Numbered from the stretch's first letter, positions 24,804 to 36,966 are shown. The stretch: DNA of 64,000 bases from Eulemur rufifrons (GCF_041146395.1 NC_091002.1:2412501-2476500); one strand, 5' to 3'. Program-made: numbers and translations. Notes: generated from the letters alone by a model not told the origin.

Positions 24804-24893
24804 GACACGTTCACATTACAGACTTCAACATAGCGACGGTGGTGGAAGGAGCAGAGCGGGCCTCCTCCATGGCTGGCACCAAGCCCTACATGG
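24804..24893 (+). CDS. STK32B: STK32B exon: DFN motif and activation segment
   Basis: This 90-nt exon encodes [13 protein letters not shown] followed by [16 protein letters not shown], with a split Gly codon at the start and a split Ala codon at the end. It spans kinase subdomains VII to early VIII. The magnesium-binding motif is DFN (24821-24829) where most kinases have DFG; DFN is the normal state in STK32 kinases, so this is not a mutation. The activation loop contains Ser-Ser and the GTKPYM P+1 region. Both flanking introns are phase 1, so skipping this exon would keep the frame but remove the metal-binding Asp and the activation loop, giving a dead kinase. The acceptor is preceded by TCTGTGTTTACAG and the donor is G|GTGAGTG. 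The frame continues exactly into the exon at 46551. Confidence 0.97.
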
Positions 24894-25639
24894 GTGAGTG
24901 CTCCAGGCCCTCTTGGTGTGCTCAGCCCCGGTGCCTGAGAGTCGTCCCACTCCTGTTGCAGCTGCCACCCTCTCACACGCCGGGGTCCACCGGCTCCCAG
25001 TATGTGCCACGCTCCCGCGAAGCTCGGGCCTTTTCCAAACCATCTCCCCTGCTGGGAACACGCTCCCTCCCTGGGTTTTGTAGAGGGCGCCTGCCCAGCC
25101 AGAAAGCCTCAGCTTAGGCTTGGGACGGGGCAAATAAGACAAGTATTTTCCCTTCCACTGAAGTCCAGTAGCGTTGCCAGAATGTAACGTGCGTTGGTCA
25201 TTCTGGGTCTACGTTCTCAGTTACCCAGGGCTCTGTCAAGGTGTGTTTCAAACTGGTTTTCCATCAGGAATTTTGGTGGGCGTGTCATCATTTTCAGTAC
25301 GCAGTCTACTCTCCGGCTTTCCATTCTTTGCTGAGGAGCCCGTTTTCTGAACGTTGGACCTTCTGTGCCAAACCTCAACGTTTGTCACTTTCTCTCAAAT
25401 CTTTATCACCTCTTCCTTCACTTCTTTGAAAATGTCCTCGTCGCTGCCTTTCTTTCCCTCAAGGCATCATCCGTTGTGCGTATTTTCTCTGTGTGTTTTC
25501 TAGTGAAGTCTTCATTTCTGAAGCAATTTTCTCTTTGTAATTCTTTCCTGAGCTCTCTAGCCTGATTTCTGAAATTTTTATTCTAAGTTATGTTGTTCTT
25601 TTACATCTTGTACAATGTTCTTAATGTCTTTATTCCTTA

Positions 25640-26110
25640 TTAATTCTCAATGCCTGTATTGTTTGTCAGTTTCTGTGTAAGAAACCAGGTCGAAGCTTGG
25701 TGGCCTAGAACAGCAACAGTGCTCTGGTTCCCACAGTTCTGTGGGTTGATGGGGTGGTTCTTCCGCCAACTTGGGCTGGGCCCCCGGACGCAGCTGCTTC
25801 CAGCTGGCAGCCCCCCGGGGGCTGGGCTCAGCTGGGACAGCTGGGTTGGACAGGCCGCTCTCTCTGCTTGGGCTTCCTTCACAAGGGGGCCACAGTGAGC
25901 CCCTAGTTTCACATGGTTTCGAGATGGAACAGCCAGTCCCCTATGCTTACCAAGATTCTGCCTGCATCACACTTCCTGATGTTCATTCAGCCCAGGCAAG
26001 CCACACGGCCACCACGGAGGAGGGGACCATCCTCGGCATGGCCTCCAGAAGGCTCGATTCACGAGAGGCCATTCAGGAAACAGCCCACAATGGTGTCTTC
26101 TAACTCTTGA
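25640..26110 (-). mobile_element. MLT1-like LTR
   Basis: TTGGTGGCCTAGAACAGCAA and CAGTTCTGTGGGTTGATGGG resemble a reverse MLT1-type LTR. The T-rich flanks (25280-25640 and 26110-26900) look like one older element split by it, possibly an antisense L1 part, but I cannot name it. Confidence 0.5.
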
Positions 26111-27024
26111 AACAGTAGGTTACAGCTTCGATCTGTTTTATTAGCACATCTTTCTGGGGTGTTTTCACTGTCTTCGTGTTATTCTGCTCTTTATACTCCT
26201 ATTTCTTGTAACACCTTTGTATGGAATTTGACTTTGATACGTTTATGTTGCTCACTTTTATGTGAAATTTGTTTTCCTGAACTTTCAGAGGCCGGTGTGG
26301 TTCGGGGTAGCTCTCCTAACCAAGCAGACCTTTCTCCACTGCTGTTGTGGTGAAGCGTGGAACTCGAAGGCAGCTTGCTCTCTGAGGCTCCTGGTTCCGC
26401 TCTCCCTCGTCTGGGGACCTGATCCTCCCTTTGTCTGTGGGGCCCTGTCCTGCTCCCTTTTGGTTCTACTCTTTGGGGCTCTTTCCGGGCAGGAGCCGTG
26501 GCCCAATCGATGGAAGGGTTTTGACGTCCCAGCCCGCCCTGCCTCCTTCAGAGCTGGTCAGGGGCCTCTTGGCTCCCTGCGGCTGTGTCAGACAGACGCC
26601 TCACAGTTTCAGCACCTGTTCTCAAACAGGTCAGCTGTGCTTCCTGGTGAATAGCTGCCAGCTGTTTTGGAGATCTTTGTGCTCTTGTCCACAACATGCT
26701 GCTTTGTTGCTTCTGTTTCTTCCTGGATAGAAATCACTGTTGCGGAGGTCTTGTCACTGGTGTGTCTTTTTTCCCAGTCACTTGCATTTGGAGGGGACAA
26801 CTTAGTTTTGTAGTAAAGGCATCCATGGGCTTTTGGTTTAGCTATCTATTTTCTCTGTTTTTCTGTGCAGATTTGTGGACATTCAAATGTATGCCATCGT
26901 CTCCCCAGAATCCACTATTTATGGCATTAATTTTAACTTATTCAATGAATTAAATAAATGAGGCTTGGCAGTAAACCCCTGTGAAGGTAAAAACACCAGA
27001 CAAGCTGCTTCCGGTGGTGGGTCC

Positions 27025-27260
27025 GGGTCAGGCACTGAGCTAAGTGCTCCCGTCCACAGCTTCAGTCACCGCCATAGGCCGAGGGAGACACATTTCTGTA
27101 CCTCCATTTAGAGTGAAGGGAACTGGGGCTTGGAGAGGTTGGGTGACTTGCTAAGTTGACGTTATTGGTGACAGTCAGACCCAGGTCAGCGTGACTCCAA
27201 AAACCAAACCCTGAAGTACTTCTAACCTGGCCTCCGTGACAGGGATGACCCTTTAGCAAA
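27025..27260 (+). mobile_element. MIR SINE
   Basis: GTCAGGCACTGAGCTAAGTG and GGGGCTTGGAGAGGTTGGGT then GACTTGCTAAG match MIR. Confidence 0.7.
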
Positions 27261-28039
27261 AATATTTATACCAGCAGATACACACACAAGCGAGTCTATT
27301 CACTTGAAAATAGTCCCCTTGAGAGGCTGGAAAAAAGAGTCCAATAAGGCATTTCTTTTTAACCTTTGTTAAATCCCTTTTCAGCAGCAGCCAGAGCTGG
27401 GGCGAGTCTGGCCAAGGAGGTCACTGCCGTAGGACGCAGGAGAGAGGCCGAATGGGCAGGAGTCAGCGGCCCAGGGGACGGACAGTGGCCAGAGGAGGTG
27501 GTCAGGTCCCCCCAGGGCTCTGGATGGCACAGCAGAGTAGGTCACGTGGTGTTTGCTGTGGGGCCCCAGCAAGAGCAGCAGGTTCGCGGGGTGGCAGAGG
27601 GGTGAGTTTGGACGTGAGGTGTCTGCGGGGCCTCAGACCACCCAGGTGTTCCCCAGGCGCCCGGAGAGGAGCTGAGGGAGCCGTCCCCTGAGGGTGGAGC
27701 TTCCCCTGTAATCCTGTAAATCAGTTCCAACCGCCTTTAGAATGTTCCCAAAAAGCACACTGACCTCAGGGAATGTAGACCCTGGGCCACTGGAGAAATT
27801 CAAGGCGGTTTTCTGCCAGCTTTGCCCCATCCACCCTGTCCTTGAGGCCGTGCCTGCCAGACTGCTGGGGCCCGCCTCGGAGAGGGCACACGGCTCCCTC
27901 AGCCTCGCTCCCGGAGCCCCAGCCGTCCCAGGCAGCTCTGGCCCGGCTCTTCAGAAAGCAGAGCAGCGGTGACCCAGCCGGCCACGCTCCACGGCAGCCC
28001 CACCTTCAAAAGGGACGAGACACCCGACACGGATGGGGA

Positions 28040-28250
28040 CCCTACTACATGCCTGTCTTCACATTTCATCCTCAGATTTGTGAGAGGTTTTGATGTCTCT
28101 TTTATGTATGAGAAACCTGAGGTCCAGAGAGGCTAGTTAGGCTGCCCAGGGTCACACAGCCGGTGTGTGAAGGAGCCAGAGTTCGAAGCCAAGTCTATTT
28201 GGATCTGAAGTCCAGGCTTTCACCACTACGCCAAGCTGCCTTTCTGACCC
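28040..28250 (+). mobile_element. MIR SINE
   Basis: GTCCAGAGAGGCTAGTTAGG, CAGGGTCACACAGCCGGTGT and CACCACTACGCCAAGCTGCC give the core and a well preserved 3' end. Confidence 0.85.
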
Positions 28251-28889
28251 TGAGCTCCTGTGCCATAAAGCCGTATTTCTCAGACCGAGAATCAGTCCCA
28301 GCTACACGTAACAGTCAGAGTTTCTGGCGTCTTTCTAATTAGAGACGTTTCGGGCCTGAATTAATGAACAAATGTGCAGCAGAGATGTTTACGCGCTGTA
28401 GAGGACACAGCTGATTTTCCAAGTAGATGTATTTTCATCCGTTACCTATTACTGTAAGGGAACCGTGCCAGGCATGGGAGCTTAGAGCGGAAGATGGGGT
28501 TAAGGGAGCTCTTTCGACAAAGTCAAACCCCGCAGTTCCCAGGGCTGTAAATTCCTAATGCCAAGTGGCAGGTTCGTTGATTTCATTCACTTGAGCTACT
28601 CAGTTCAAAGATCCAATAACAAGTTCCCAGAAGGTTCCAAACACAGATTCAGGGAACGGTCTGATGAGTAAGCTCCCAAAGGTGGCTCACAAAGGATGAT
28701 CCCGAAAGAAACATTTGCATAGAACTGAATTTTCATTAATTAAAAGAGCAGATGGAATTCACAATTGGAGAGAAAAAAATCTTTCTAAAATGTGCCAGAT
28801 TAGAAGTCAGAAATGTTCCAGCAACCACCCCTGGCTTCAGAGTGTATTAATTTGAGGAGAAATGAAGAGCAGGGCGCTGGTTCCGCAAA

Positions 28890-29120
28890 CATTTTCAGGG
28901 CGTCTGGGAGCCGCAGGGCTCAGGGTTAGGCACTGGGGCTGCAGCGGCGAATGAAGTCCGCCTGTGCCCAGGAGCTCAGCAGCTGGTGGGCAGACAGGCG
29001 GTGAACGTGGCTGTGTGCGGATCCCGCTGAGGTGGGGCAGAAGCCTAGCACCAGGAAGGGGCAGGTGCTGGCACGAAGAGAGGGAGATAAACTCTTTTGG
29101 ACAGTTTTGAGACAGACTCC
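28890..29120 (+). mobile_element. L2 fragment
   Basis: GGTTAGGCACTGGGGCTGCA then GAGCTCAGCAGCTGGTGGGC and GACAGGCGGTGAACG resemble the L2 3' region. Confidence 0.5.
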
Positions 29121-29829
29121 TGGAGAACGGGGCAATCTGAGTTACACTTCAAGGGCATGCTCTGTTCGGTAACAATAGGGAGAGGACATTTAGGCAGAGG
29201 GAGCAGCCAGGGCAAACACAGAGGAGTGAAACAGCATTGTGTGCACGGACAACAGAGCAGTTCCCTTGTTTTACGTCTTATAGAACGAGAGGAGGTGGGG
29301 AGGGAGAAATGGGTCAGGCCAAGGCGTGGGGGTCTTGAGTGCCGTGGTGACAGCCTAGGGAACCAGAGGAAGGTTCGGTGCTGGAGACTGTGGTGATCGG
29401 ACTCTGGGATCAGAGCCTCATGGGTGACCTTGGAGAGACGAACAGGTAGCAAGAAAGCATTAGGGGCCAGGCTCGCCAGCGATGGGTCCAGGTGACGTGT
29501 GGGCTTCCGTGTGGAGCAAGCTGGGTATCTTCCACGTAGGGGCTGCGTGGACTTGGGTGAATCTCATTACCAGACGTAATGCACATAAAGTGCTTAGCAT
29601 GATGAACACTCCAGAAACACTGACTGCCAGAGATCAGGGCTGTTCCCCAGGGATGCCGCAGTGAGCACGCAGGAGGTGACGGGGCGTCCACGTGACCCCA
29701 TGCACTCCTCGCAGAAATGATAGGGACTAAGGAAAGTGAAGTTTGCTGCCCACAAATGTCCCAGAAAGCATAGTAGAGCCAGCATTCAGCCCCAGGGCAG
29801 CGAGGCTGCACTGCCCCCGTTATCTTTTC

Positions 29830-29960
29830 TGAGAGCCATTCATTCATTCGACAGAGATTTATTGAGCACCTTCTATGTTCTAGGTAGTGTTCTGCGAACT
29901 GAAATGCATCTGTGAATAAAACAGTATTCCTGCCCTCATTGCTTTGAGTGTTTGAGAAGA
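29830..29960 (+). mobile_element. L2 fragment
   Basis: CATTCATTCGACAGAGATTT, ATTGAGCACCTTCTATGTTC and ACAGTATTCCTGCCCTCATT are strong L2 phrases. Confidence 0.8.
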
Positions 29961-29989
29961 AGACAGTCACTAAAAATCACCAAACTGAT

Positions 29990-30265
29990 AAATATGTAGT
30001 TTGAGATGCTTATTTTTGATGAATAACTTTCATACTTAAAACGTACTCTTTTAGTGTGTAGTTCTATGAATTCAGACAAATACAGTCTTATAAACACCAC
30101 CACCATAGAGATATAGAACAGTTACTTCACCTCTCCAAAAAAATTCCCTCCTTCCCAGTCAGTGATGGATTTTTCTGGCAATCAGTGATGGATTTTTCTC
30201 CCCCTATGATTTTGCCTACTCCAAAGAGTCATATAAATCAAATCATATTGGATATAAGCTTTTTG
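29990..30265 (-). mobile_element. Old L1M-type fragment, host of the younger L1
   Basis: GTGTAGTTCTATGAATTCAG, AAACACCACCACCATAGAGA and TATAGAACAGTTAC match the reverse 3' UTR of L1ME/L1MC-type elements. It is cut by the full-length L1 that starts at 30266. It contains an 18-bp direct repeat (30159-30176 and 30182-30199). Confidence 0.7.
30248..30265 (+). repeat. Target-site duplication of L1 (left)
   Basis: TTGGATATAAGCTTTTTG, matched at 36942-36958 with one base missing there. Confidence 0.85.
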
Positions 30266-30490
30266 GGGTTTTTTTTGTTTTTTTTTTAATTTCAGCATAT
30301 TATGGGGTTACAAAAGTTTAGGTTACATATATTGCCCTTGCCCCCACCCCGAATCAGAGCTTCAAGCATGTCCATCCCCTAGACGGTGCGGATCACACTC
30401 ATTATGTATGTATACACCCATCCCCTCCCCCCCACCGACATCTACCAACACCCGATTAATGTTGTTCCTAAATGTGCTCTTAGGTGATGA

Positions 30491-33400
30491 TCAGTGAAAC
30501 CAATGTGATGGTGAGTACATGTGGTGCTTATTTTTCCATTCTTGGGATACTTCACTTAGTAGAATGGGTTCCAGCTCAATCCAGGAAAATACAAGAGGTG
30601 CTATGTCATCATTGTTTGTTATAGCTGAGTAGTACTCCATGGTATACATATACCACATTTTATTAATCCACTCACGTATTGATGGGCGCTTGGGTTGTTT
30701 CCACATCTTTGCAATTGTGAATTGTGCTGCTATAAACATTCGGGTGCAGATGTCTTTTTTATAGAATGTCTTTTATTCTTTTGGGTAGATGCCCCAATAA
30801 TGGGATTGCTGGATCAAATGGTAGGTCTACTTGTATCTGTTTAAAGTATTTCTATATTGTTTTCCACAGAGGTTGCACTAGTTTGCAGTCCTACCAGCAA
30901 TGTATGAGTGTTCCTGTCTCTCCACATCCATGCCAAAATTTATTGTTTTGGGACTTTTTGATAAAGGCCATTCTCACTGGAGTTAAGTGGTACCTCATTG
31001 TGCTTTTGATTAGCATTTCCCTGATGATTAGAGATGTTGAGCATTTTTTCATATGTTTGTTGGCCATTCTTCTGTCTTCTTTTAAAAAATTTCTATTCAT
31101 GTCCTTTGCACACGTTTTTATAGGGTTGTTTGATTTTTTTTCTTGCTGATTTTCAGAATTCTAACTAGATTCTAGTTATGAGCCCTTTATCAGATGTGTA
31201 GCATGCGAAAATTTTTTCCCATTCTGTAGGTTGTCTGTTTGCTCTCATGACAGTTTCTTTGGCTCGACAGAAGCTTTTTAATTTAATCAGATCCCATTTA
31301 TTTATTTTTGTTGTCGCTGTGTTTGCCTTTGGGGTCTTCCTCATAAATTCTTTGCTTAGGCCAATGTCTATAAGAGTTTTTCCCACATTTTCTTCTAGAA
31401 TTCTAATAGTTTCATGCCTTAGCTTTAAGTCTGTTATCCACCGTGGTTTGATTTTTGTGAGAGGTGAAAGGTATGTGTCCTGTTTCAGTCTTCTACATGT
31501 GTCTATCCAGTTTTCCCAGCACCATTTATTAAATAAGGATTCTTTTACCCAGTGTATGTTTTTGTCTACTTTGTCAAAGATTAGATGGCTATATGAGGAT
31601 GGTTTTATATCTGGATTATCAGTTCTGTCCCACTGGTCTGTGTCCCTGTTCTTGTGCCAATACCAAGCTGATTTCATAACCACAGCCTTGTAGTATAGTT
31701 TGAAGTCTGGTAAATTAATACCTCCCATTTTGTTCTTATTGTCTAAAATTGCTTTTGCTAAACGGGGTCTTCTCTGGTTCCATACAAAGCATAAAATTAT
31801 TTTTTCTATATCTGTGAAAAATGATGTTGGTAATTTAATAAGGATTGCATTGAATCTGTAGATGACTTTGGGTAGTATAGACATTTTAACAATGTCGATT
31901 CTTCTGATCCACAATCATGGTATGGTTTTCCACCTGTTTACGTGCTCTGGGATTTCCTTCCTCAGTGTTTCATAGTTCTCCCTGTAGAGGCCTTTTACCT
32001 CCTTAGTTAAATATATTCCTAGGTACTTTATTTTCTTTGTTTCTATTGTGAAGGGTATTGAGTCTTTGATTTGGTTCTCAGTTTGATTGTGATTGGCATA
32101 TATGAATGCTTCTGATTTGTGTGTGTTGATTTTGTATCCTGAGACTTTACTGAATTAATTTATCAATTCCAGGAGTCTCTTGGTTGAATCCTTGGGGTTT
32201 TCTAGATATGATATCATATCATCAGCAAAGAGTGAGAGTTTGATCTCTTCTGTCCCCATTTGGACACCCTTGATTCTGCTCTTTTGCCTGATTGCTCTCG
32301 CAAGGACTTCCAGCACTATGTTGAATAGCAGTGGGGACAATGGGCAACCTTGACTGGTGCCAGTTATAAGTGGGAATGCTTTCAATTTTTCCCCATTGAG
32401 TATGATATTGGCTGTGGGTTTGTCATATATGGCTTGTACCATTTTTAGGTAGGCCCGGTCTATGCCTATTTTGTTAAGCATTTTTTTCATAAAAGGGTGT
32501 TGAATTCTGTCAAATGCTTTTTCTGTGTCTATTGAGAGGATCATGTGGTCTTTGTTTTTGCTTCTATTTATGTGGTGAATTACATTTATAGATTTGCGTA
32601 TATTGAATCATCCCTGCATCTCTGAGATGAAGCCCACTTGGTCGTGATGGATTATTTTCTTGATAAGCACCTGGATTCAATTTGCTAGGATTTTATTGAG
32701 AACTTTTGCATCTATATTCATAAGGGATATTGGTCTGTAGCCTTCTTTTATTGGTGCGTCCTTTCTGGTTTTGGTATCAGGATTATGTTGGCTTCATAAA
32801 ATGTGTTGGGGAGGATTCCATCCTTCTCGATGTTGTGGAATAACTTTTATAGGATAGGCACCAGTTCTTCTTTGTAGGTATGGTAAAATTCCAGTGTGAA
32901 ACCATCTGGTCTGGGGCTTTTCTTTTTGGGAAGGTTTTTTATTGCTGTTTTGATTTCAGTTCTTCATATTGGTCTGTTCAGGAATTCTATTTCTTCCTGG
33001 TTGAGCCTAAGGAGGCTGTGTGTTTCTAAAAATTTGTCCATTTCCTCCACATTTTCCAGTTTGTGTGCATAAAGGTTTTTGTAGAATTCATAGATGATAT
33101 CTTGTATCTCCGTGGCATCAGTTGTAATTTCTCCTTTCATGTTCCCGATGGAGCTTATTAGAGATTTTTCTTTTCTGCTCTTAGTCTAGCCAAAGGTGTG
33201 TCAATTTTGTTTATCTTTTCAAAGAACCAACTCTTTTTTATTAATCTCCCATATAGTTTTCCTGTTGTCCATTTCATTTAGTTCTGATTTGATCTTATTA
33301 ATTTCACTCCTTCTGCTGGGTTTGGGGTCAGTCTTTTCTTCTTTCTCCAGCTCTTTGAGTCTATTAGGTTGTCTATTTGTAAATTTTCTGTCTTTTGGAT

Positions 33401-34362
33401 ATAGGCATTTATGGAAATAAACTTTCCTCTCAGGACTGCTTTAGCTGTGTCCCACAGATTTTGATAACTTGTGTCTCCTTTGTCATTTAGTTCAAAGAAT
33501 CTTTTGATTTGCATCTTGATTTCCTCATTTATAAAATAATCATTCAGGAGAAGGTTGTTTAGCTTCCATGATTTTGAGTAGAAATGAGAATTTCTGTTAG
33601 GGTTGATCTCTACTTTTATTCCACTGTGATCTGAGAAGATGCATGGTAAAATTTCTATTTTTTTTTTTAATTTTTTAAGACATGCTTTGTGTCCTAGGAT
33701 GTGGTCAATCTTAGAGAATGTCCCATGAGCTGGTGAGAAGAATGTATATTCAGTTGATTTTGGATAGAATGTCCTGTAAATGTCAGTCAGGCCCATTTGT
33801 TCTAATGCTTAGTTTAAGTCCATTAATTCTTTGTTTATTTTCTGTTTGGAGGATCTGTCCTGTGCTGTCAGCAGGGTGTTGAAGTCTCCAGCTATTATGG
33901 TGTTGCTGTTTATCATTTCATTTAGATCAAGTAGGGTTTGCTTTGTGAATCTGGGTGCACCTAAGTTGGGTGCATACACATTAAGTGTAGTTATGTCTTC
34001 TTGTTGAATTGTACCCTTCACCATTAAATAGTGACCATCTTTGTCTTTCATTACTTTTCTTGATTTAAAAACTAAGTTATCTGAAATTAAAACTGCCACA
34101 CCAGCCTTCTTTTGGCTTCCATTGCTTGAAATATCGATTTCCACCCCTTTATTTTCAGTATAAATGCATCCTTGCAGGTTAGATGAGTTTCCTGGAGACA
34201 GCAGATACTTGGCTTGTATTTTTTTATACATTGGGACAGCCTATGTTTCTTCAGTGGGGAGTTCAAGCCATTCACATTTATTGAGAGAACTGATAGGTGG
34301 AGCAGATTTCTGTTCATCCTGTTGGGTAGAACTTCATTGCTATGTTTTCTCTCTTGAGCCAT
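30491..34362 (-). pseudogene. L1 ORF2 (endonuclease and reverse transcriptase), broken
   Basis: Pieces in element order: 34362-34087 with INVNGLNS and QETHL (endonuclease N-terminus and catalytic Glu), 34231-33809 with IAGDFNTLL, 33796-33278 with SKIDHILG and SDHSG (catalytic Asp-His end), 32544-32155 with the RT motif FADD, 31914-31165 and 31100-30891 with the Cys-rich C-terminus ([10 protein letters not shown]), and 30739-30491. The gap 33280-32545 also shows L1 homology but is closed by stops. The catalytic motifs are individually recognisable but lie in different frames. The element is not capable of producing an intact protein. Confidence 0.92.
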
Positions 34363-34401
34363 TGTGGTATCTGGCCTTTGATCTTTAGCTTTTGAGTAGT
34401 T

Positions 34402-35381
34402 TTACATTTGTGAGTGTTTCTTGTGCTGGTCCATGTGCAACTCTGTTTTGAGTATTTCTTGGAGGGCTGATCTTGTCTTGGTGAATTCCCTCAGTCTTTG
34501 TTTATCTGAGAATGTCTTAATTTCTCCTTTGTATACGAAACTTAGGTTTGCAGGGTACAAGATTCTAGGCTGGGCATTATTCTGTTTCAAAAGAGTGAGA
34601 ATGGGGCCCCAGTCTCTTCTTGCTTGTAAGGTTTCAGTTGAGAAATCTCGCATTATTTGGATGGGCTTTCCTTTCTTTGTTACTTGTTTCTTTCAACTTA
34701 CAGCTCAAAGAAGGGCCTCTTTAGTGGATATTTTAGTCAGTCTGATGACTGTATGACGTGGTGGCTTCCTATTTGCAATGAATCTCCCTGAGGTCCTTTG
34801 GGCTTCTTGTACTTGTATATCCAGATTTTTAGCAAGGCCTGGGAAATTTTCCTCAATTATATCTTCAAATAGCTTATCCAACACTTGAGTATTATCTTGT
34901 TCACCCTCAGGAATGCCCATAACACTCAAGTTAGGCTTCTTCACATATTCCCACATTTCCTGCATACTCTTATTTTTTCTCTTATTTCTTTGATCTAGCT
35001 CTGTGACTGACTTATTCAATTGCAAGGTGTTATCTTCGATGTCTGAGATTCTCTCTTCTGTTTGATCTACCCTGCTCTTTAGGCTTTCCACTGTGTTTTG
35101 TAATTCCCTGAATAAATTCTTCATTTCCAGGAGTTCAGTTTGATTTTCTTTAATATTTCAATTTCTTTAGTGAATTTTTCTTCGAAGTCCTGGATTTTTT
35201 TTTTTTTTTTTGTGGTTTCTTTGTGTTGGTTATCCATTTTTTCTTGCATAACATTGAGTTTTCTTACAATCCATGTTTGAAATTCTTCTTCTGTCATTTT
35301 AGTGTTCTGAATCTGGTTGATGTCCATTGCTAGAGAGCCAGTGTCCCCCTTTGGGGGTGTGCTTTCCGTTTGATTCTTCAT
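34402..35381 (-). pseudogene. L1 ORF1 (RNA-binding chaperone), broken
   Basis: Three open pieces in different frames: 35381-35121 (start and coiled-coil part rich in Lys/Glu), 35124-34705 (end of the coiled coil and the RRM, with SVMGIPEGE) and 34653-34402 (C-terminal domain with RDFSTETLQARRDW). In a live element this product binds L1 RNA as a trimer. At least two frame breaks separate the pieces, one near 35121 and one between 34705 and 34653. The order and sizes are those of a normal ORF1, so only point decay is needed to explain it. Confidence 0.9.
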
Positions 35382-36914
35382 ACTTCCAGAGTTCTTTCAC
35401 TGATTCCTTCCCGTCTGGATCAGCTGTTGCTTCTTACCTTTAGATTTTCATATCGATAATAACATGCCCTGTTTAGTCTCTGAGCCAGTAGGTAGTGTTT
35501 GTGGGTGAGATTCGACCACACCCTTTATGATGAGTCAGTAGATGCAGTAAAAGGGTGTGCAGAATGACCTCCCTGTCAGTAGGTGGAGTTTGCTGGGAGG
35601 AGCAGGCTGCAGTGTTGTTTTTGTGTCTTGTAACCAGCTCTTATTCCTCTGGAGAGGCATTTTAGTGCCTCCGGTGGTGGGTGTGGCCCTGGGACTTCCA
35701 GGTGTGTCCTTATTCTGCACCTCAGTGGGGCCAGGTGGGGGAGTGAGGCTGGGCAGAGCTGGGTTGGGTGAGCCTGCCCTCAAGCTCCACAAATGCTGTT
35801 AGCTGGGGTCAAAGGTCTTTTCTCTGCTTCTGGGCAAAGCTGCCAGGGAGGGGCTGGAGTGGTCCCTCTCAGTAGGAAAGTCTGTGTGGGGGGGTGGGGC
35901 TGTCCGAGACCTGTAGTCTGGAGCCGGCCTTGCTCCTTTCCACGCTCCGCTATTCCACAGTTTCTCCCAGGCCTCTGCCAGCAGGCAGGACCTCAAGCCA
36001 GTGGATCTTCCCTGGCTGTCACACAGGCCAGGAGGTTCCCTGCCCAGGATCGCAGCCCGGCCTTCCTGTGAGAGGAGGGGTGCCCCTCAGCCACCCTGGT
36101 CTGCCCCTGAAGGCACACACACTCAGTAGGGTCATTCACAAATATCCCTTCTGTGCCCCAGGGCAATGCGAAACCTGGGTGTACGGGATCTGGTCTGCAG
36201 GCCTGTCCCCTGGGCCCTGGAGATCAATCCTTGACCCTTCCAGGGAGAGGAGTGCTGGTCTCCAGTCACCTACGGGGTGCCCAAGCTGGATTGATGTCTC
36301 TCTGCCTCGGGATTTGCCCCGCTCTCCTGGAGTCACCAGGCAAGCAGCACCTGGGAGGCTGGGTGGGTAGGGAGTTCACAATCTCAGTACTCCTCAGTCT
36401 GCTGTAGGTCCCCAAAACGAAAGGTACCATTCCCTGCAGATGCCTCCGAGTGGTGGCTACATTGTCTCTCTTGGCAGCTGCCAGTAGGGAAAGGGGAGGG
36501 GAGAATGAAGCAATATGGCGCCTGCCGATGGGCTCACGTCTGTGGACCAGAAGGTGCCCCGAGGGAGCTGGGAGCCTGGTGCCCCGTCCGCAAGAGGCTC
36601 ACAGCTCACTGGCGGTGGCCGTCTCTGGGCTGGAGTGGGCAGGTCTCTCCGCTCAGGAGCCCACCCACAGTCCAAAACACAAGGGAGGGGAAATGTAGCT
36701 GCTCCACCTACCCTTGTTGCTGGTCTCCAAGCCTCTCGGGGGCCTTTCTCCTTCCAGTTCTCCGCAGCCTCTTCCTGTGGAGTCTCCTGTAGTTTCGGGC
36801 ACTCTCCCTTCTGACCCTCGTCTGATCTATGTTTGTCCGCCTGTTTATTTTTTTTCACTTTGTTCTAAAAATCTGTCTTCTTGCAGAGACTCTGGCTGGC
36901 GGTTTTTCTCGTCT

Positions 36915-36923
36915 GCCATCTTG
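36915..36923 (-). promoter_or_regulatory. YY1-type site at the L1 5' end
   Basis: CAAGATGGC on the minus strand lies within about 25 bp of the element's 5' end, the same place as the YY1 site that positions transcription start in human L1. Confidence 0.6.
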
Positions 36924-36941
36924 CCCCTCCCATCACGTCTG

Positions 36942-36958
36942 TTGGATATAGCTTTTTG
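36942..36958 (+). repeat. Target-site duplication of L1 (right)
   Basis: TTGGATATAGCTTTTTG, equal to 30248-30265 except for one missing A. Confidence 0.85.
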
Positions 36959-36966
36959 AACCTGAC

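Larger units (their letters stand above)
30266..36941 (-). mobile_element. Full-length L1 retrotransposon, inactive, lemur type
   Basis: About 6.7 kb in reverse orientation. In element order it has a 5' UTR of about 1.5 kb (36941 down to about 35385) that starts with the GGGAGGGGCAAGATGGC-type end, ORF1 (35381-34402), a short spacer, ORF2 (about 34362-30491), a 3' UTR and an A-rich tail read as T/G-rich sequence at 30266-30290. A near-perfect target-site duplication bounds it. Both reading frames are broken by several frameshifts and stops, so it cannot encode active proteins. The 3' UTR differs from human L1 and matches a second copy at 53267-53598. Confidence 0.95.
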
